A stretch of 47,668 bases of DNA from Opitutia bacterium (GTDB taxonomy: Bacteria > Verrucomicrobiota > Verrucomicrobiia > Opitutales > Seribacteraceae). How positions within the stretch are numbered: the first letter of the stretch is position 1; every line of letters starts with the position of its first letter. Below, piece by piece: positions 21,078 through 31,206 of the stretch. A model generated the notes under the pieces. The model worked only from the letters and a program-made list of their open reading frames with translations, was not told the origin of the DNA and searched no databases. The stretch covers positions 1 to 47,668 of the forward strand of contig PBLJ01000045.1 of assembly GCA_002721705.1 (NCBI GenBank), given 5' to 3'. A program made the position numbers and the translations under genes.

Positions 21078-21084
21078 GAAAAAG

Positions 21085-22638
21085 TCACTTTCCTAGGTAA
21101 TAGCAGGCGATGCCTTTGTGCGTCCGGATGAGAAGCTTGTCGCCGACAATGGCAGGCGAAGAACAACGCAAGGCCTGCAGTTTGGCCCGGCCAAGCGTAA
21201 CGGCTTGTTCTGGATCGGCTTTCACCATGCGTAAAAAGGAGGCCTTGATTTCGTAGGACAGGATACGATCATCGGCAAGCACCGGCGAGGAAATGTCCTG
21301 CGAGGCTACTTCCTTCCATCTCTTGCGCCCCGTGTCGAGGTCGTAACAAGCCTGCATACCCGCGCCGAAAAGATAAACTTGGCCATCCTTGACCAAGGGG
21401 CTGGAATCCGAACGTCGCGTGAGCTTTGGGATTTTCCATGCGAGTTCGACGCCGACCCCGTTCCATCGATACGCAGCCAAGCCCACCTTCTCGTCCTTGG
21501 CGTGGACAATCAGGTATTGACCTGCGGCAACCGGTGTGGAGCTGCCGCCTGAAGGAGCCTCCCATAGCGTGTCGCCGGTTTCCAGGTCCACCCCGACGAC
21601 GGAGCGGGAAGAGTTGCAAACAATCATCTTTCGCTTACCGGGCATCCAGACGACGGGCGAGGCCCGGTTGCCGGAAAGGTCCTTGCTCGTCCAGAGTGTT
21701 TGACCGCTGGCGGCGTCGAAAGCGGTCAAGCGCCCGACCAAGGCGACTACCTTGCCATCCTCGACCAAAGCAGAGGAAGCAGCCCCCTTGGAGTCGATGG
21801 GAACGTCCCAAACAAGTTTTCCGGTCTTCGCCTCGATACAAAAGATACGATTGCTGCCCACCGCGAACACGCGCCCACCGGACACGCATGGAGTGGAAGA
21901 CGACACTCGACCAGTCGGGATGCCCTCGAGGGAAGACTTCCAGCGGGTGGCTCCGTTTTGGAGATCGAGGGCCACTATGGCGTCGTCCGCCACTTTCCTG
22001 GTCGGTGGCACGCCATCGATGATTCGTGTCCTGGTTTCATCGTCGAAGCCTTGTTCGTCGATCCAAGCGAGGAAAGCCTTCTCGCTGGGAAAAGTTTTGT
22101 TGCGTATGGAAAACAGTTTGTTCGTGGCATCGATTGGAAAAGCGAATTTACCCTTGCGAAAACGAGAGATTACGAAATCGGCGTAAAGCAGTCGCTGCTT
22201 GGCATCGAGGTTTTCCTCAACCCAAGCTTTCGCCCATTCGTCCAGCTTGGTTCCGCGCAAGCGCGGGCTGAGGCTAAGCCGAGCCTTTTCCATGACTGCG
22301 ATCAGCTCTTCCGGCAAGTTGACTCGGCGAGCGCCGATCTTGCGCATGGCGAGATCGTCGACGGTACGTGTCTTCGTCGGAACGTCGCGGTGCCAAACCA
22401 AGGAAAGGTAAACCAATCCATCGGCCACCACCGGGCTACTGAAACCACCATCGTCGCCACTCGGTATGGGCTCGCTTTCCCAGAGTAGCTTGGGCCCGGC
22501 CTCCGGCCAGGAATCGGCCAATGAAAGGGAAGCTGCGGAAGATCCGTCCCGGTTGGCTCCGCGCCACTGAGGCCAATCGGCGCATGCCCAAGCGGGAAGG
22601 AAGAAAGAAAGGCAAAAGGTAAGGAACGAAGTTTTCAT
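21085..22638 (-). CDS. Exported PQQ-type beta-propeller protein
   Basis: 517 residues from the ATG at 22638, which gives a signal peptide (MKTSFLTFCLSFFLPAWACA). The mature protein opens with DWPQWRGANRDG, the usual start of planctomycete/verrucomicrobial PQQ-like (pyrrolo-quinoline quinone repeat) propellers. The blades are seen as repeated strands ending in GDTLWEAP, GKLVWDVP, GQTLWTSK and similar W-containing motifs. A helical insert of about 120 residues (roughly 85-215) breaks the first blades. No PQQ-binding dehydrogenase residues are evident, so it is more likely a binding or scaffold protein than an enzyme. It follows the unknown gene 22665-24122 by 26 bases. Confidence 0.85.
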   Translation of the reverse strand: MKTSFLTFCLSFFLPAWACADWPQWRGANRDGSSAASLSLADSWPEAGPKLLWESEPIPSGDDGGFSSPVVADGLVYLSLVWHRDVPTKTRTVDDLAMRKIGARRVNLPEELIAVMEKARLSLSPRLRGTKLDEWAKAWVEENLDAKQRLLYADFVISRFRKGKFAFPIDATNKLFSIRNKTFPSEKAFLAWIDEQGFDDETRTRIIDGVPPTRKVADDAIVALDLQNGATRWKSSLEGIPTGRVSSSTPCVSGGRVFAVGSNRIFCIEAKTGKLVWDVPIDSKGAASSALVEDGKVVALVGRLTAFDAASGQTLWTSKDLSGNRASPVVWMPGKRKMIVCNSSRSVVGVDLETGDTLWEAPSGGSSTPVAAGQYLIVHAKDEKVGLAAYRWNGVGVELAWKIPKLTRRSDSSPLVKDGQVYLFGAGMQACYDLDTGRKRWKEVASQDISSPVLADDRILSYEIKASFLRMVKADPEQAVTLGRAKLQALRCSSPAIVGDKLLIRTHKGIACYYLGK

Positions 22639-22664
22639 GCGAAACAAGCGTATTGAGGCAAAGC

Positions 22665-24122
22665 CTAGGCATGGCAACCCCACAAGTTCCTCTCCTTGAT
22701 GATTTCGGCAACTGCGGGGGGCACCATGTCCTCCCATCCCGGAACGCCTTCGCGGATCATTCCTATGACGTCTCGGGAAAAGAGGCTCATGTTGGCGCGC
22801 TCACAGTCATGGATCGGTTCCAGGAAGCCGTTTTCCCTGACGTATTTGTATAGGTTGCGCACGTGTTCATCGACCCTCAAGTTCTCGGTCGTGAGCAATT
22901 CCTCGTCCTCGGTCTGGGGATTCGCCTCGTCCTCGTTTCCTTCCAATTCCCGATAACGATGGTAACTGGCTCTCTCTATGGGGTAGGCATAGAGCTTGAG
23001 GTTTTCTTTGAAGAGAATGCCGAAAGCCTCCAGAATCCCACCTTCCAGGCTCTCGTAATAGGATGGCTTGAACACGTCCAGGAGGTTATTGATGCCCATG
23101 ACGATCCCAATGGGCTTGGTGACGTAGCGACGGAGGAATGCGCTGAGCTTGTAATACTCGAAATAACTGGAAACCAGGACATCGTATCCGCAGGCATTTA
23201 TGACGTCGACTCGGGCGAGAAAGTCTTGGTGGTCCAGTTCGCCTTCCGCCTCCAGTTTGTGGAGAGTGAGTTCCATGAAGACCTGCACCTCGTCCTCCTC
23301 CACGTCGGGTCGAGCCGCGAACTGGGTCTTGGCTTTCTCCAACATGTCGAGGTTGACCTTGGTCAACGGACGAAAACTGCCACGCTCGACCAAGCAGGAC
23401 TTCTTGTAGAGTGTGTCGGCGGGTTGCTCGACTTGGCCGGACTTGTCGAACATAACCGCTTGGGCCAAGCCGGACTCGACCAGATTCAAGCTCAAGATAC
23501 GATTGTCGAGCTCTTGGAAGTCAGGTCCGTTGAACTCGATCATGTCGACTTCTATGCGATCGCTTCCCAAGTCGTCGGAGAGGCTCTCGATGAATCGGTT
23601 TGGATCGTCGCGCAAGTGAAAGACGCCGTAGACCAAGTTCACCCCGAATATGCCGAGTGCCTCTTGCTGCAGGCGGTTCTGCCTGTCCAGCATGCGAACG
23701 TGTACCAAGACGTCGTGCGGAGGAGAATTTGGCCGCGTTTGAAAACGTACCGCCATCCAGCCGTGGCATTCGTTGTCCGCGCGAAAGTTAAGTGCTGACA
23801 CGGTGTTGGCGAAGACGAAGAAAGTGGCTTCTTCCCCTCGACTTTCACTCAAGCGTTCGACCAGCAGGTCGTATTCGTGTTCCAGCATCTGCATGAGGCG
23901 AGACCGGGAAACGTAGCGCCCCGCCTTGCCATAGATCGCATCGCTGAACTTCATGTCGTAGGCCGATATGCTCTTGGCCACGGTGCCGGCCGCCGCCCCG
24001 GCTTGGAAGAAATGGCGTGCCACCTCCTGCCCGGCGCCGATTTCGGCGAAGGTTCCGTATTTGGTGGCATCGAGGTTGATGCGCAGCGCCTTTCGTTCGG
24101 CGGTCAAGCGTTCATCGTTCAT
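22665..24122 (-). CDS. Conserved 485-residue cytoplasmic protein of unknown function
   Basis: 485 residues, no signal peptide or membrane helix. It has strongly conserved-looking blocks: TKYGTFAEIGAGQEVARHFF (residues 21-40), KSISAYDMKFSDAIYGKAGRY (50-70), and DNECHGWMAVRFQ (near 117-129). From memory, close relatives occur in cyanobacteria, Proteobacteria and Bacteroidota and are labelled inconsistently in databases, including as TonB-dependent receptor or nicotinate-nucleotide adenylyltransferase. The lack of a signal peptide and barrel rules out the first label. I do not assign a function. It heads the run 24122-20412 and is divergent from sppA (90 bases between starts). Confidence 0.8.
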   Translation of the reverse strand: MNDERLTAERKALRINLDATKYGTFAEIGAGQEVARHFFQAGAAAGTVAKSISAYDMKFSDAIYGKAGRYVSRSRLMQMLEHEYDLLVERLSESRGEEATFFVFANTVSALNFRADNECHGWMAVRFQTRPNSPPHDVLVHVRMLDRQNRLQQEALGIFGVNLVYGVFHLRDDPNRFIESLSDDLGSDRIEVDMIEFNGPDFQELDNRILSLNLVESGLAQAVMFDKSGQVEQPADTLYKKSCLVERGSFRPLTKVNLDMLEKAKTQFAARPDVEEDEVQVFMELTLHKLEAEGELDHQDFLARVDVINACGYDVLVSSYFEYYKLSAFLRRYVTKPIGIVMGINNLLDVFKPSYYESLEGGILEAFGILFKENLKLYAYPIERASYHRYRELEGNEDEANPQTEDEELLTTENLRVDEHVRNLYKYVRENGFLEPIHDCERANMSLFSRDVIGMIREGVPGWEDMVPPAVAEIIKERNLWGCHA

Positions 24123-24212
24123 GGCAAGAAGGGCATGGAGGGGAAGTTTGGAACGTTCAATAAATATTTTTCTTTCGACAAAGCAAGCGGAGCCGACAGG
24201 ATTTCACCACCC

Positions 24213-26039
24213 ATGAAAAATTTCCTGAAGGAAGTTTTAAAGCGAGTTGCAGTTAACCTCGTCTCTTTCCTAATCCTGTTTGTCTTCGGGTTGTTCATAA
24301 CTCTGTTGGTTCTGTCCAGTTTAAAGGACCAAGAGAAAGTAACCCCTCAGGGGGCGTTCCTGGTGATCGATCTTTCGATGAACCTGACCGATCGCCCCAA
24401 GGAATTCAATCCTGCCGAACTGCTCTCCGAGATCAGCGGGGTAGCAGGTACCGAAAGCCATCACCTCCTGGAAGTGCTCGACGCTATCCGCATCGCTACC
24501 GAGGACGACCGCATCAAGGGGATTTTCCTACACGGTAGTTTTCAACCTCAGGGCTATGGGTGCGGCTATGCCGCCTTGGCCGAACTGAACGAGGAACTGG
24601 CGACGTTTCGCGAAAGCGGCAAACCCATCGTGGCCCACGCTTCCAGTCCCTCCATTCGCGACTACTTCGTCCTGTCGCAAGCCGACGAGCTCCTCCTTCA
24701 TCCTTTCGGCGACGTCATGCTGCATGGCTTTGCCAGCGAGACCACCTTTCTGGGCAACGCCTTCAAGAAATACGGGGTGGGAGTTCAGCTTGTCCGCACA
24801 GGTAAGTTCAAGGGGGCGGCGGAGCCCCTGATCTCCGATCATTTCAGCGACGAAAACAAAGAACAGATCCAGAATATTCTCGACCAACGATGGAGCGACG
24901 TTTTGGCCGCCATCTCCAAACACCGAAACATCGATCCAGATGAACTCAAAGCCTTGCTGGATGACCATAAAAAATTCAGGTTCTCTTCGGAGGAAGCGGT
25001 GGGGGAAGGGTTGGTGGATCGCGCCGCCTACAAGGACGAGGCGATTGAACGAATCGTTGAGTTGGGTCGCCGGAACGACGAAACTGGTAGTTTCGTCCAA
25101 GTCAACCTCAACGACTACCTCGCGGAAATGCGACGGGAGAAAACGGAATTCGAGGACATGGACGAGGAGGGCGGCGTAGCCATTGTTTACGTGGAAGGAG
25201 CCATCAATCAAAACCGTTCCAACCTGTCGGATGCCGGAGCCAATGAAATCACTCGCCGCTTGCGATCCATCAGGACGAAGGGTAAGGCCGACGCCGTGGT
25301 CCTGCGCGTCAACAGCCCAGGGGGAGGAGTCACCGCCTCCGAATCCATCCAGCGTGAAATCGCGCAATTGAGAAAGGCGGGCATCCCCATAGTGGTCTCG
25401 ATGGGCTCGGTAGCCGCGTCCGGAGGCTACTGGATATCCGCACAAAGCGATCGGATCTTCGCCCAACCGGAAACCATCACCGGATCGATCGGGGTCTTTG
25501 GCCTCTCCGTTAACTTCAAGGAATTGGGAGAAAACTTCGGGGTCAATTGGGAAACCGTAAAGACCTCGCCCCATGCCGACGTCTTCAGCATAGCCCGCCC
25601 CAAGACCAAGGAAGAGCTCTCTCTGATTCAAGAGGTCGTGGATGATTTATACGAAAAGTTCCTCGTCAAGGTGGTGATTGGACGGGATCTTCCAGCCCAA
25701 GGCGTCGCGGACTTGGCCCAGGGGCGAGTATGGACGGGGCGGGACGCCAAGGAACAAGGATTGGTGGATGAATACGGTGGCCTGCGAGATGCCATTGATC
25801 ATGCCGCCGAACTGGCCGAACTAGGCACGGATTACAAAATCACGGAATACCCCCGCAAGCGGGGTGGCATGGAACTCTTGAGGGAACTCCTCACCCCGGC
25901 GAGCAAGATGAAGTCGGCCCCCGAGGCACCTGCCAAGGCGATGCTCGGCCAGCTCCATCAAGAGCTTCAATCGTGGGGTCGACTGAATGACCCGAGAGGG
26001 ATGTACGCGATACTTCCGTGGCGATTGAAACTGCAGTGA
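24213..26039 (+). CDS. sppA: Signal peptide peptidase SppA, 67 kDa (tandem-domain) type
   Basis: 608 residues from the ATG at 24213, where an N-terminal membrane helix begins (about 9-34). The open frame continues upstream but overlaps the divergent gene, so the longer form is rejected. SppA degrades signal peptides left in the membrane after secretion. It has two homologous ClpP-like domains. The catalytic lysine is in the N-terminal domain (RTGKFKGAAEP, K200) and the nucleophilic serine in the C-terminal domain (SVAASGGYW, S403), spaced as in E. coli SppA (K209/S409). It is followed by sufT after a 39-base gap on the same strand. Confidence 0.95.
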   Translation: MKNFLKEVLKRVAVNLVSFLILFVFGLFITLLVLSSLKDQEKVTPQGAFLVIDLSMNLTDRPKEFNPAELLSEISGVAGTESHHLLEVLDAIRIATEDDRIKGIFLHGSFQPQGYGCGYAALAELNEELATFRESGKPIVAHASSPSIRDYFVLSQADELLLHPFGDVMLHGFASETTFLGNAFKKYGVGVQLVRTGKFKGAAEPLISDHFSDENKEQIQNILDQRWSDVLAAISKHRNIDPDELKALLDDHKKFRFSSEEAVGEGLVDRAAYKDEAIERIVELGRRNDETGSFVQVNLNDYLAEMRREKTEFEDMDEEGGVAIVYVEGAINQNRSNLSDAGANEITRRLRSIRTKGKADAVVLRVNSPGGGVTASESIQREIAQLRKAGIPIVVSMGSVAASGGYWISAQSDRIFAQPETITGSIGVFGLSVNFKELGENFGVNWETVKTSPHADVFSIARPKTKEELSLIQEVVDDLYEKFLVKVVIGRDLPAQGVADLAQGRVWTGRDAKEQGLVDEYGGLRDAIDHAAELAELGTDYKITEYPRKRGGMELLRELLTPASKMKSAPEAPAKAMLGQLHQELQSWGRLNDPRGMYAILPWRLKLQ

Positions 26040-26078
26040 ATTGACAAGTTCAGCCCTCTCGGCAAGGGTGTTCGCGAA

Positions 26079-26636
26079 ATGACCATCGAATCCGTTACGC
26101 TTCTTCGCAACTGCCACGCCACCTTGATTCCGGTAGGGGATGAAATCACCTTGGCGAAAGGGACAAAGTACCAAGTGACGCAGGCGCTGGGCGGCTCCGT
26201 CACCTTGCGCGACGCCACCGCTCTGTACCGAATCGAGCCAGAGGAACTCGATGCCTTGGGAGAAGAGTTGATGAACCGAGTCCTGGCCGCAAACGCGGTA
26301 TCCGGCGAATCCGACGACAAGCCTTTCGGAGAAGACCGGGTATGGGATGCCCTGCGCGGTTGCTTCGATCCGGAAATTCCCATCAATCTCGTGGACCTCG
26401 GGCTGATTTACGACCTTCGCCTTGAAAAGGGGGAGAACGATCAATACGAGGTGGCCGTCAAGATGACTTTGACCGCCCAAGGTTGCGGGATGGGTCCGGT
26501 AATCGCTCAGGACGCAAAAAACAGAATCGAAAAAATCCCAGAGGTAGACAAGGCCGAGGTTGAAATCGTATGGGATCCACCGTGGTCTCCACGAATGATA
26601 TCCGAGGAAGGCAAGAAAGTCCTGGGCCTGACGTGA
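26079..26636 (+). CDS. sufT: Fe-S assembly protein SufT (MIP18/DUF59 family)
   Basis: 185 residues. The N-terminal part (TLIPVGDEITLAKG, YQVTQALGGSVTL) is specific to the longer SufT type; the C-terminal DUF59 domain (about 88-185) has CFDPEIPINLVDLGLIY and the conserved cysteine C136 in TAQGCGMGP, ending in a DPPWSP motif. SufT proteins help mature iron-sulfur proteins, usually beside a suf operon. No other suf gene is in this window, so it acts away from its partners here. It overlaps no gene and is followed 11 bases later by a lipoprotein gene. Confidence 0.92.
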   Translation: MTIESVTLLRNCHATLIPVGDEITLAKGTKYQVTQALGGSVTLRDATALYRIEPEELDALGEELMNRVLAANAVSGESDDKPFGEDRVWDALRGCFDPEIPINLVDLGLIYDLRLEKGENDQYEVAVKMTLTAQGCGMGPVIAQDAKNRIEKIPEVDKAEVEIVWDPPWSPRMISEEGKKVLGLT

Positions 26637-26647
26637 GTTCGTTTGGC

Positions 26648-27109
26648 ATGGCTCTCACTGGAAAGCCGATCGGGGCGGCGACAATCGCGGCCTTTGCGCT
26701 CTTTTGCGCGGGTTGCAACTTGTTCAAACCCCCGGTGGAAAGAAGAATCGAGAAGAGCCAAGCAGTTTTCGACACTTTCCCCCCTGCAGTGAAGGAAAAC
26801 CTGCGCCGCGGCCAAGTGGAGGTGGGTTATGACGAGGAGATGACGCGTATCGCCCTCGGCCATCCCGATCGAACTTACCTGCGGAAAACCTTGGAGGGCG
26901 AGACCTTGCTTTGGGTCTACTTCGATGAAGGCGTGCGGTCCCGGAGTCATTGGATCGACGTGGACCTGCCGATGTTCAATCCACAAGGACACCGAGTTCT
27001 CAGGCGCGAGAGGCTCGACCTGGATATCGATGATTACCAGGAATTCACCAAGACGCGCGTTGAATTCGCCGACGGCAAGATAATCGCCGTGGAACAACTA
27101 GTGGATTGA
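26648..27109 (+). CDS. Small lipoprotein, BamE/SmpA-like motif possible
   Basis: 153 residues from the ATG at 26648, which starts a signal peptide ending in a lipobox-like FCAGC with C23 as the lipidated residue. A GTG at 26633 overlapping the sufT stop is an alternative start. The segment GQVEVGYDEEMTRIALGHPD followed by an LWVYF strand resembles the helix-turn-strand of BamE/SmpA-like lipoproteins, but the match is loose and I do not assign BamE. It ends convergently 14 bases from the secA stop. Confidence 0.6.
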   Translation: MALTGKPIGAATIAAFALFCAGCNLFKPPVERRIEKSQAVFDTFPPAVKENLRRGQVEVGYDEEMTRIALGHPDRTYLRKTLEGETLLWVYFDEGVRSRSHWIDVDLPMFNPQGHRVLRRERLDLDIDDYQEFTKTRVEFADGKIIAVEQLVD

Positions 27110-27123
27110 AGCCAAGCTTTTCG

Positions 27124-30114
27124 CTAAGCCCGGCCGCAACACTTCTTGTATTTCTTTCCACTCTTGCAAGGGCACGGATCGTTCCGTCCAACCTTGGGTT
27201 CATCGCGTTTCACTGGCACGCCAACGGGAGCCGAGCGTTCGGTGGCGGCCCCTGACGGCTGAGCGGCGGCGGGACCAGCCCCTGCAGCGGCCAATGCGGA
27301 AGCCAGTATGCCGTCCGCTGGGGATTCGTCCGAGGGTCCTTCCAGCTTGGCGGATTGGCTCAGCACCGCCAGCAGGTTGTCGAGGTTTTGGGCGCTGGTG
27401 GCGGATCGAAACATTCCGCTGCAAGTGTCGGAGCGGACGGAACTCATCATCTCCTCGAAATAGACGTAGGCCTCGCTCTTGTATTCGCTGAGCGGGTTTT
27501 TCTGTCCATAACTCCGAAGGCCAACGCTTCGTCGCAGTTCATCCATCTCGGTCAAGTGATCCTGCCAATGCACGTCGAGGGAATGCACCACGACGTAACG
27601 CTCGAGGTCCGTTATGGACTCGGGACTCTCCAAGGAAACCTTGGTGGCATAGGCATCGCGGATGCGTTGAAGCAGATGTTCGTTCAATTCCTCGAATGAC
27701 TTTCCTTCGCACTCCTCGATCTTGACGGATACGGGGAAGGTTACGTTCAACCAGGCCGACAGGAAGGAATCAAACTCCTCGCTCAGTCGACCCTTGTTAT
27801 CGACGACGGCTTCCAATCGTCCTCCTAGTTCCTCCTCGACCAACTCGAACAATATACTGCTTGGTTCCTCGGAACGAATGACGTCGTTGCGGAGTTCATA
27901 AACGATTTCCCGCTGGCGGTTCAACACGTCGTCATACTGCAAGAGGCGTTTGCGGATGGAGTAGTTTTGTTGCTCCACCTTTTTCTGGGCGTTCTCGATC
28001 GCCCAGTTGAGCGAACCGCCTTCCAGGACGTCGTCTTCTCCAAACGATTTCTGGAGAATCTTGGAGATGGCTCCCTGGTTCGCGAAAATCCGCATGAGGT
28101 CATCCTCGAGGGAAACGTAGAAACGAGACATTCCAGCATCGCCTTGGCGGGCGCATCGACCCCTCAATTGGCGATCGATGCGGCGGGATTCGTGCCGCTC
28201 CGTGCCGAGTACGAGAAGCCCTCCTAGTTCAGGGACTCCTTCGCCAAGCTTGATGTCGGTTCCTCGACCCGCCATGTTGGTCGCGATGGTCACTGCCCCA
28301 CGCCGGCCCGCCTTTACCACGATCTCGGCTTCTTGCTCGTGATACTTCGCGTTGAGCACGCTGTGCGTGACGTTCACACGCTTCAACATCCGGCTGAGCA
28401 CCTCGGAAGACTCCACCGACGCCGTACCCACGAGGATCGGTTGTCCCTTGCGGTTGGCTTCCTCGATATCCTCGATGACCATCTTGTACTTCTGCCTCCT
28501 CGTCTTGAACATCAAGTCGTTGAGATCTTTGCGAACGCATGGACGGTGCGTGGGAATAACCATTACGCCCAATCGGTAAATGTCGTGAAACTCGCCGGCC
28601 TCGGTCTCCGCCGTACCTGTCATCCCGGACAGCTTGTCGTACATCCGGAAATAATTTTGGATGGTAATGGTGGCGTAAGTCTTGGTTTCCTTCTCGATCG
28701 CCACCCCTTCCTTGGCCTCCACCGCTTGGTGCAAGCCATTGCTCCATCTGCGTCCCGGCATGAGGCGTCCCGTGTTCTCGTCGACGATCATCACCTTTCC
28801 ATTCTGCACCACGTACTGCTTGTCCTTCTCATACAAGCCATAGGCGCGCAACAATTGGCTGACACAGTGAATGGCCTCGCTTTTCTTTTCGAAATTCAAC
28901 TGGGCTTGTTCCTTCCGTTCCGCCTTGGCCTTGTCGTCAAGAGAGTCATCCTTGTCGATCTCCATGAAGACGTTCGGCAAGTCGGGCATTACGAATGCCT
29001 GCGAATCATCCGGGCTCAGCAGATTGTGCCCTTTTTCGGTTAAGTCGGCTTGGTGGTTTTTCTCCTCGATGACGTAGAAAAGTTCCTCCTTGAGGGCATG
29101 GGCCTGCGCCTTGTTGTAATCACCTTGCATTTCATGCTCGAACTTCTCCAGCGCCTTGCGGGCCTCGGGATCTTCCAGCAGACGAAACAGTTGCTTGTTG
29201 GTGGGCATGCCCTGCCTCACTTGGAAAAGTTTCTGGATGGCCTCTTCGCGAACCTCCGGTGAAGATTCCTTGTCGAGAAAAGCACGTCGACCTTCATCGG
29301 CAAGCTGGTTGCAAAGTTTGGCCTGAGAGCTCACCAGTCGGTTGACCATCGGCTTGAGCTCGGTGAAAGGCATTGGGCGATCCTCCTGCATGGGCCCCGA
29401 GATGATGAGCGGCGTGCGAGCCTCGTCCACCAGAATGGAGTCGGCCTCGTCGATGATGCAGAAAAAATGATCCCGCTGCACTTGGTCCGCAACGGTGCTC
29501 GCCATACCGTTGTCACGCAGGTAGTCGAAGCCGAATTCCGAAGCCGTGCCGTAGGTGAGATCACGCGAATACATCTCCCTGCGAAGGGAGGACTCCATGG
29601 AGTTCTGGATGCAACCCACGGTCAATCCGAGAAACTCGAACACCGCCCCCATCCAGTGGGAATCGCGTCGGGCCAAGTAATCGTTCACCGTGACCAGTTG
29701 GCAATTCTTGCCAGTCAGGGCATTGAGATAAAGCGGGCAGGTTGATACCAAGGTCTTCCCTTCCCCGGTGGCCATTTCGGCAATGTATCGTTCATGCAGG
29801 GCGATGCCACCGATCAATTGGACGTCGTAATGGACCATTTCCCAAGGGATCTCCTGGTCGCATACCATAACGTTGGTGCCACACAATCGCCGAGCCGCGT
29901 TCTTGACCGTGGCAAACGCCTCGGGCAAGAGATCCTCCAAGGTCTCGCCTTTGGTGTAGCGTTCCTTGTATTCATCGGTCTTGGCGCGAAGTTCCTCGTC
30001 CGAGAGCGATTGAAACTGCTCTTCCAATTTGTTGATGCGAGCGACCACGGGACGGCACTTTTTCAAGAACCTTCGGTAGTGGCGTCCTTTGAGTGACTTG
30101 AAAAATGAAAACAT
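27124..30114 (-). CDS. secA: Preprotein translocase ATPase SecA, long form
   Basis: 996 residues from the ATG at 30114 (a TTG at 30141 would add nine); E. coli SecA has 901. It drives post-translational export through SecYEG by ATP hydrolysis. Seen in order: N-terminal helix, Walker A in [12 protein letters not shown], Walker B DEAD in [19 protein letters not shown], an enlarged preprotein cross-linking region with an extra charged helical section of about 100 residues (roughly 270-420), the second nucleotide-binding fold with [11 protein letters not shown] and GRCARQGD (arginine finger), the helical scaffold/wing, an Ala/Pro/Gly-rich linker, and a C-terminal zinc-binding [14 protein letters not shown] that contacts SecB or ribosomes. 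UXS-like gene lies upstream with 32 bases between. Confidence 0.97.
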   Translation of the reverse strand: MFSFFKSLKGRHYRRFLKKCRPVVARINKLEEQFQSLSDEELRAKTDEYKERYTKGETLEDLLPEAFATVKNAARRLCGTNVMVCDQEIPWEMVHYDVQLIGGIALHERYIAEMATGEGKTLVSTCPLYLNALTGKNCQLVTVNDYLARRDSHWMGAVFEFLGLTVGCIQNSMESSLRREMYSRDLTYGTASEFGFDYLRDNGMASTVADQVQRDHFFCIIDEADSILVDEARTPLIISGPMQEDRPMPFTELKPMVNRLVSSQAKLCNQLADEGRRAFLDKESSPEVREEAIQKLFQVRQGMPTNKQLFRLLEDPEARKALEKFEHEMQGDYNKAQAHALKEELFYVIEEKNHQADLTEKGHNLLSPDDSQAFVMPDLPNVFMEIDKDDSLDDKAKAERKEQAQLNFEKKSEAIHCVSQLLRAYGLYEKDKQYVVQNGKVMIVDENTGRLMPGRRWSNGLHQAVEAKEGVAIEKETKTYATITIQNYFRMYDKLSGMTGTAETEAGEFHDIYRLGVMVIPTHRPCVRKDLNDLMFKTRRQKYKMVIEDIEEANRKGQPILVGTASVESSEVLSRMLKRVNVTHSVLNAKYHEQEAEIVVKAGRRGAVTIATNMAGRGTDIKLGEGVPELGGLLVLGTERHESRRIDRQLRGRCARQGDAGMSRFYVSLEDDLMRIFANQGAISKILQKSFGEDDVLEGGSLNWAIENAQKKVEQQNYSIRKRLLQYDDVLNRQREIVYELRNDVIRSEEPSSILFELVEEELGGRLEAVVDNKGRLSEEFDSFLSAWLNVTFPVSVKIEECEGKSFEELNEHLLQRIRDAYATKVSLESPESITDLERYVVVHSLDVHWQDHLTEMDELRRSVGLRSYGQKNPLSEYKSEAYVYFEEMMSSVRSDTCSGMFRSATSAQNLDNLLAVLSQSAKLEGPSDESPADGILASALAAAGAGPAAAQPSGAATERSAPVGVPVKRDEPKVGRNDPCPCKSGKKYKKCCGRA

Positions 30115-30146
30115 GAGATGCTTCAGTAGGTTGTGCGGCAACCCTT

Positions 30147-31082
30147 TCAGGCAATGCCCAGAGAATCACGAAAAAAGGCAATGGTCTGATCCAATCCTTC
30201 ATCCAAGGAAACGGATGGTTCCCAGTCGATCACTTTCTTGGCCAAGGAAATATCGGGACGACGACGCTGCGGATCATCGAACGGCAAAGGCTTTTGGACG
30301 ACGTTCGCTTGGCCACCCGTCTTCTCAACCACTTTCTCGGCCAGTTCGCGAATCGTAAACTCGTCGGGATTGCCTATATTGATCGGCCCAACGGTTTCTT
30401 CCTGCTCCATGACGCGGACCAAGGCCTCGATCAGGTCGGTGACGTAACAGAAGGAACGCGTTTGGGCGCCGTCTCCGTACAAGGTAATGTCCTCTCCATT
30501 CAACGCCTGCACGATGAAATTGGACACCACGCGTCCATCGTCGGGCAACATGCGTGGGCCATAAGTGTTGAAAATACGCACCACGCGAACGTCCACCTCG
30601 TTTTCACGATGGTAATCGAAAAACAAGGTCTCGGCGCATCGCTTGCCTTCGTCGTAACAGGCTCGCAGGCCAATCGGATTGACGTTTCCGCGATAGGTCT
30701 CGGGCTGTGGGTGCACCTCAGGATCTCCATAGACCTCGGAAGTCGAGGCCTGCAGGACGCGAGCCTTGACTCTTTTGGCCAAGCCCAGGCAATTGATTGC
30801 CCCCATGACCGAGGTCTTGACCGTCTTGATGGGGTTGAACTGGTAATGGATCGGGGAAGCGGGACATGCCAAGTTGAAAATTCGATCCACTTCGGCCTTG
30901 AAAGGATCCACCACGTCATGGCGGATGAACTCGAAACGAGGGTTGCTCGTCAAGTGCATGACGTTCTGACGACGGCCCGTGAAAAGGTTGTCCAGACACA
31001 CCACCTCATGGTCGTCTTGCAACAACCTTTCACACAAATGGCTGCCTAAAAAGCCAGCCCCGCCCGTGACTAGGATTCTCAT
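30147..31082 (-). CDS. UDP-glucuronate decarboxylase (UXS-type)
   Basis: 311 residues of the extended SDR family. It likely converts UDP-glucuronate to UDP-xylose for polysaccharide or glycan synthesis. The NAD-binding turn is GGAGFLG (7-13), and DNLFTGRR (31-38) binds the adenosine ribose. The catalytic set is T114/S115 in QASTSEVYG, with Y143 and K147 in [12 protein letters not shown], the UXS signature. FNTYGPRM and RSFCYVTDL are also UXS-like. No glycosyltransferase gene is adjacent in this window. secA follows it on the same strand. Confidence 0.9.
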   Translation of the reverse strand: MRILVTGGAGFLGSHLCERLLQDDHEVVCLDNLFTGRRQNVMHLTSNPRFEFIRHDVVDPFKAEVDRIFNLACPASPIHYQFNPIKTVKTSVMGAINCLGLAKRVKARVLQASTSEVYGDPEVHPQPETYRGNVNPIGLRACYDEGKRCAETLFFDYHRENEVDVRVVRIFNTYGPRMLPDDGRVVSNFIVQALNGEDITLYGDGAQTRSFCYVTDLIEALVRVMEQEETVGPINIGNPDEFTIRELAEKVVEKTGGQANVVQKPLPFDDPQRRRPDISLAKKVIDWEPSVSLDEGLDQTIAFFRDSLGIA

Positions 31083-31206
31083 GTATTAAGGAGTAAAACC
31101 AAACTGATAAGCATACTAAAAAGGGAGCTCTTTGAAAATGTTAATCTGCAAGGGTCGCCGAGTCACCTGCCGGAAGGTTGGCCCCGCTAGCGAATGGGTC
31201 GCTGAC

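Noticed and set aside
23877..24212. N-terminal extension of sppA
   Set aside because: Overlaps the coding start of the divergent 485-residue gene and lacks similarity; the ATG at 24213 begins the membrane anchor.
24528..25631. 367-codon antisense frame inside sppA
   Set aside because: sppA carries both catalytic residues and full family length; the antisense product has no recognisable domain.
28333..29043. 236-codon plus-strand frame inside secA
   Set aside because: Antisense shadow of conserved SecA motifs.
30294..31049. 251-codon plus-strand frame inside the UDP-glucuronate decarboxylase
   Set aside because: Antisense to intact SDR motifs.
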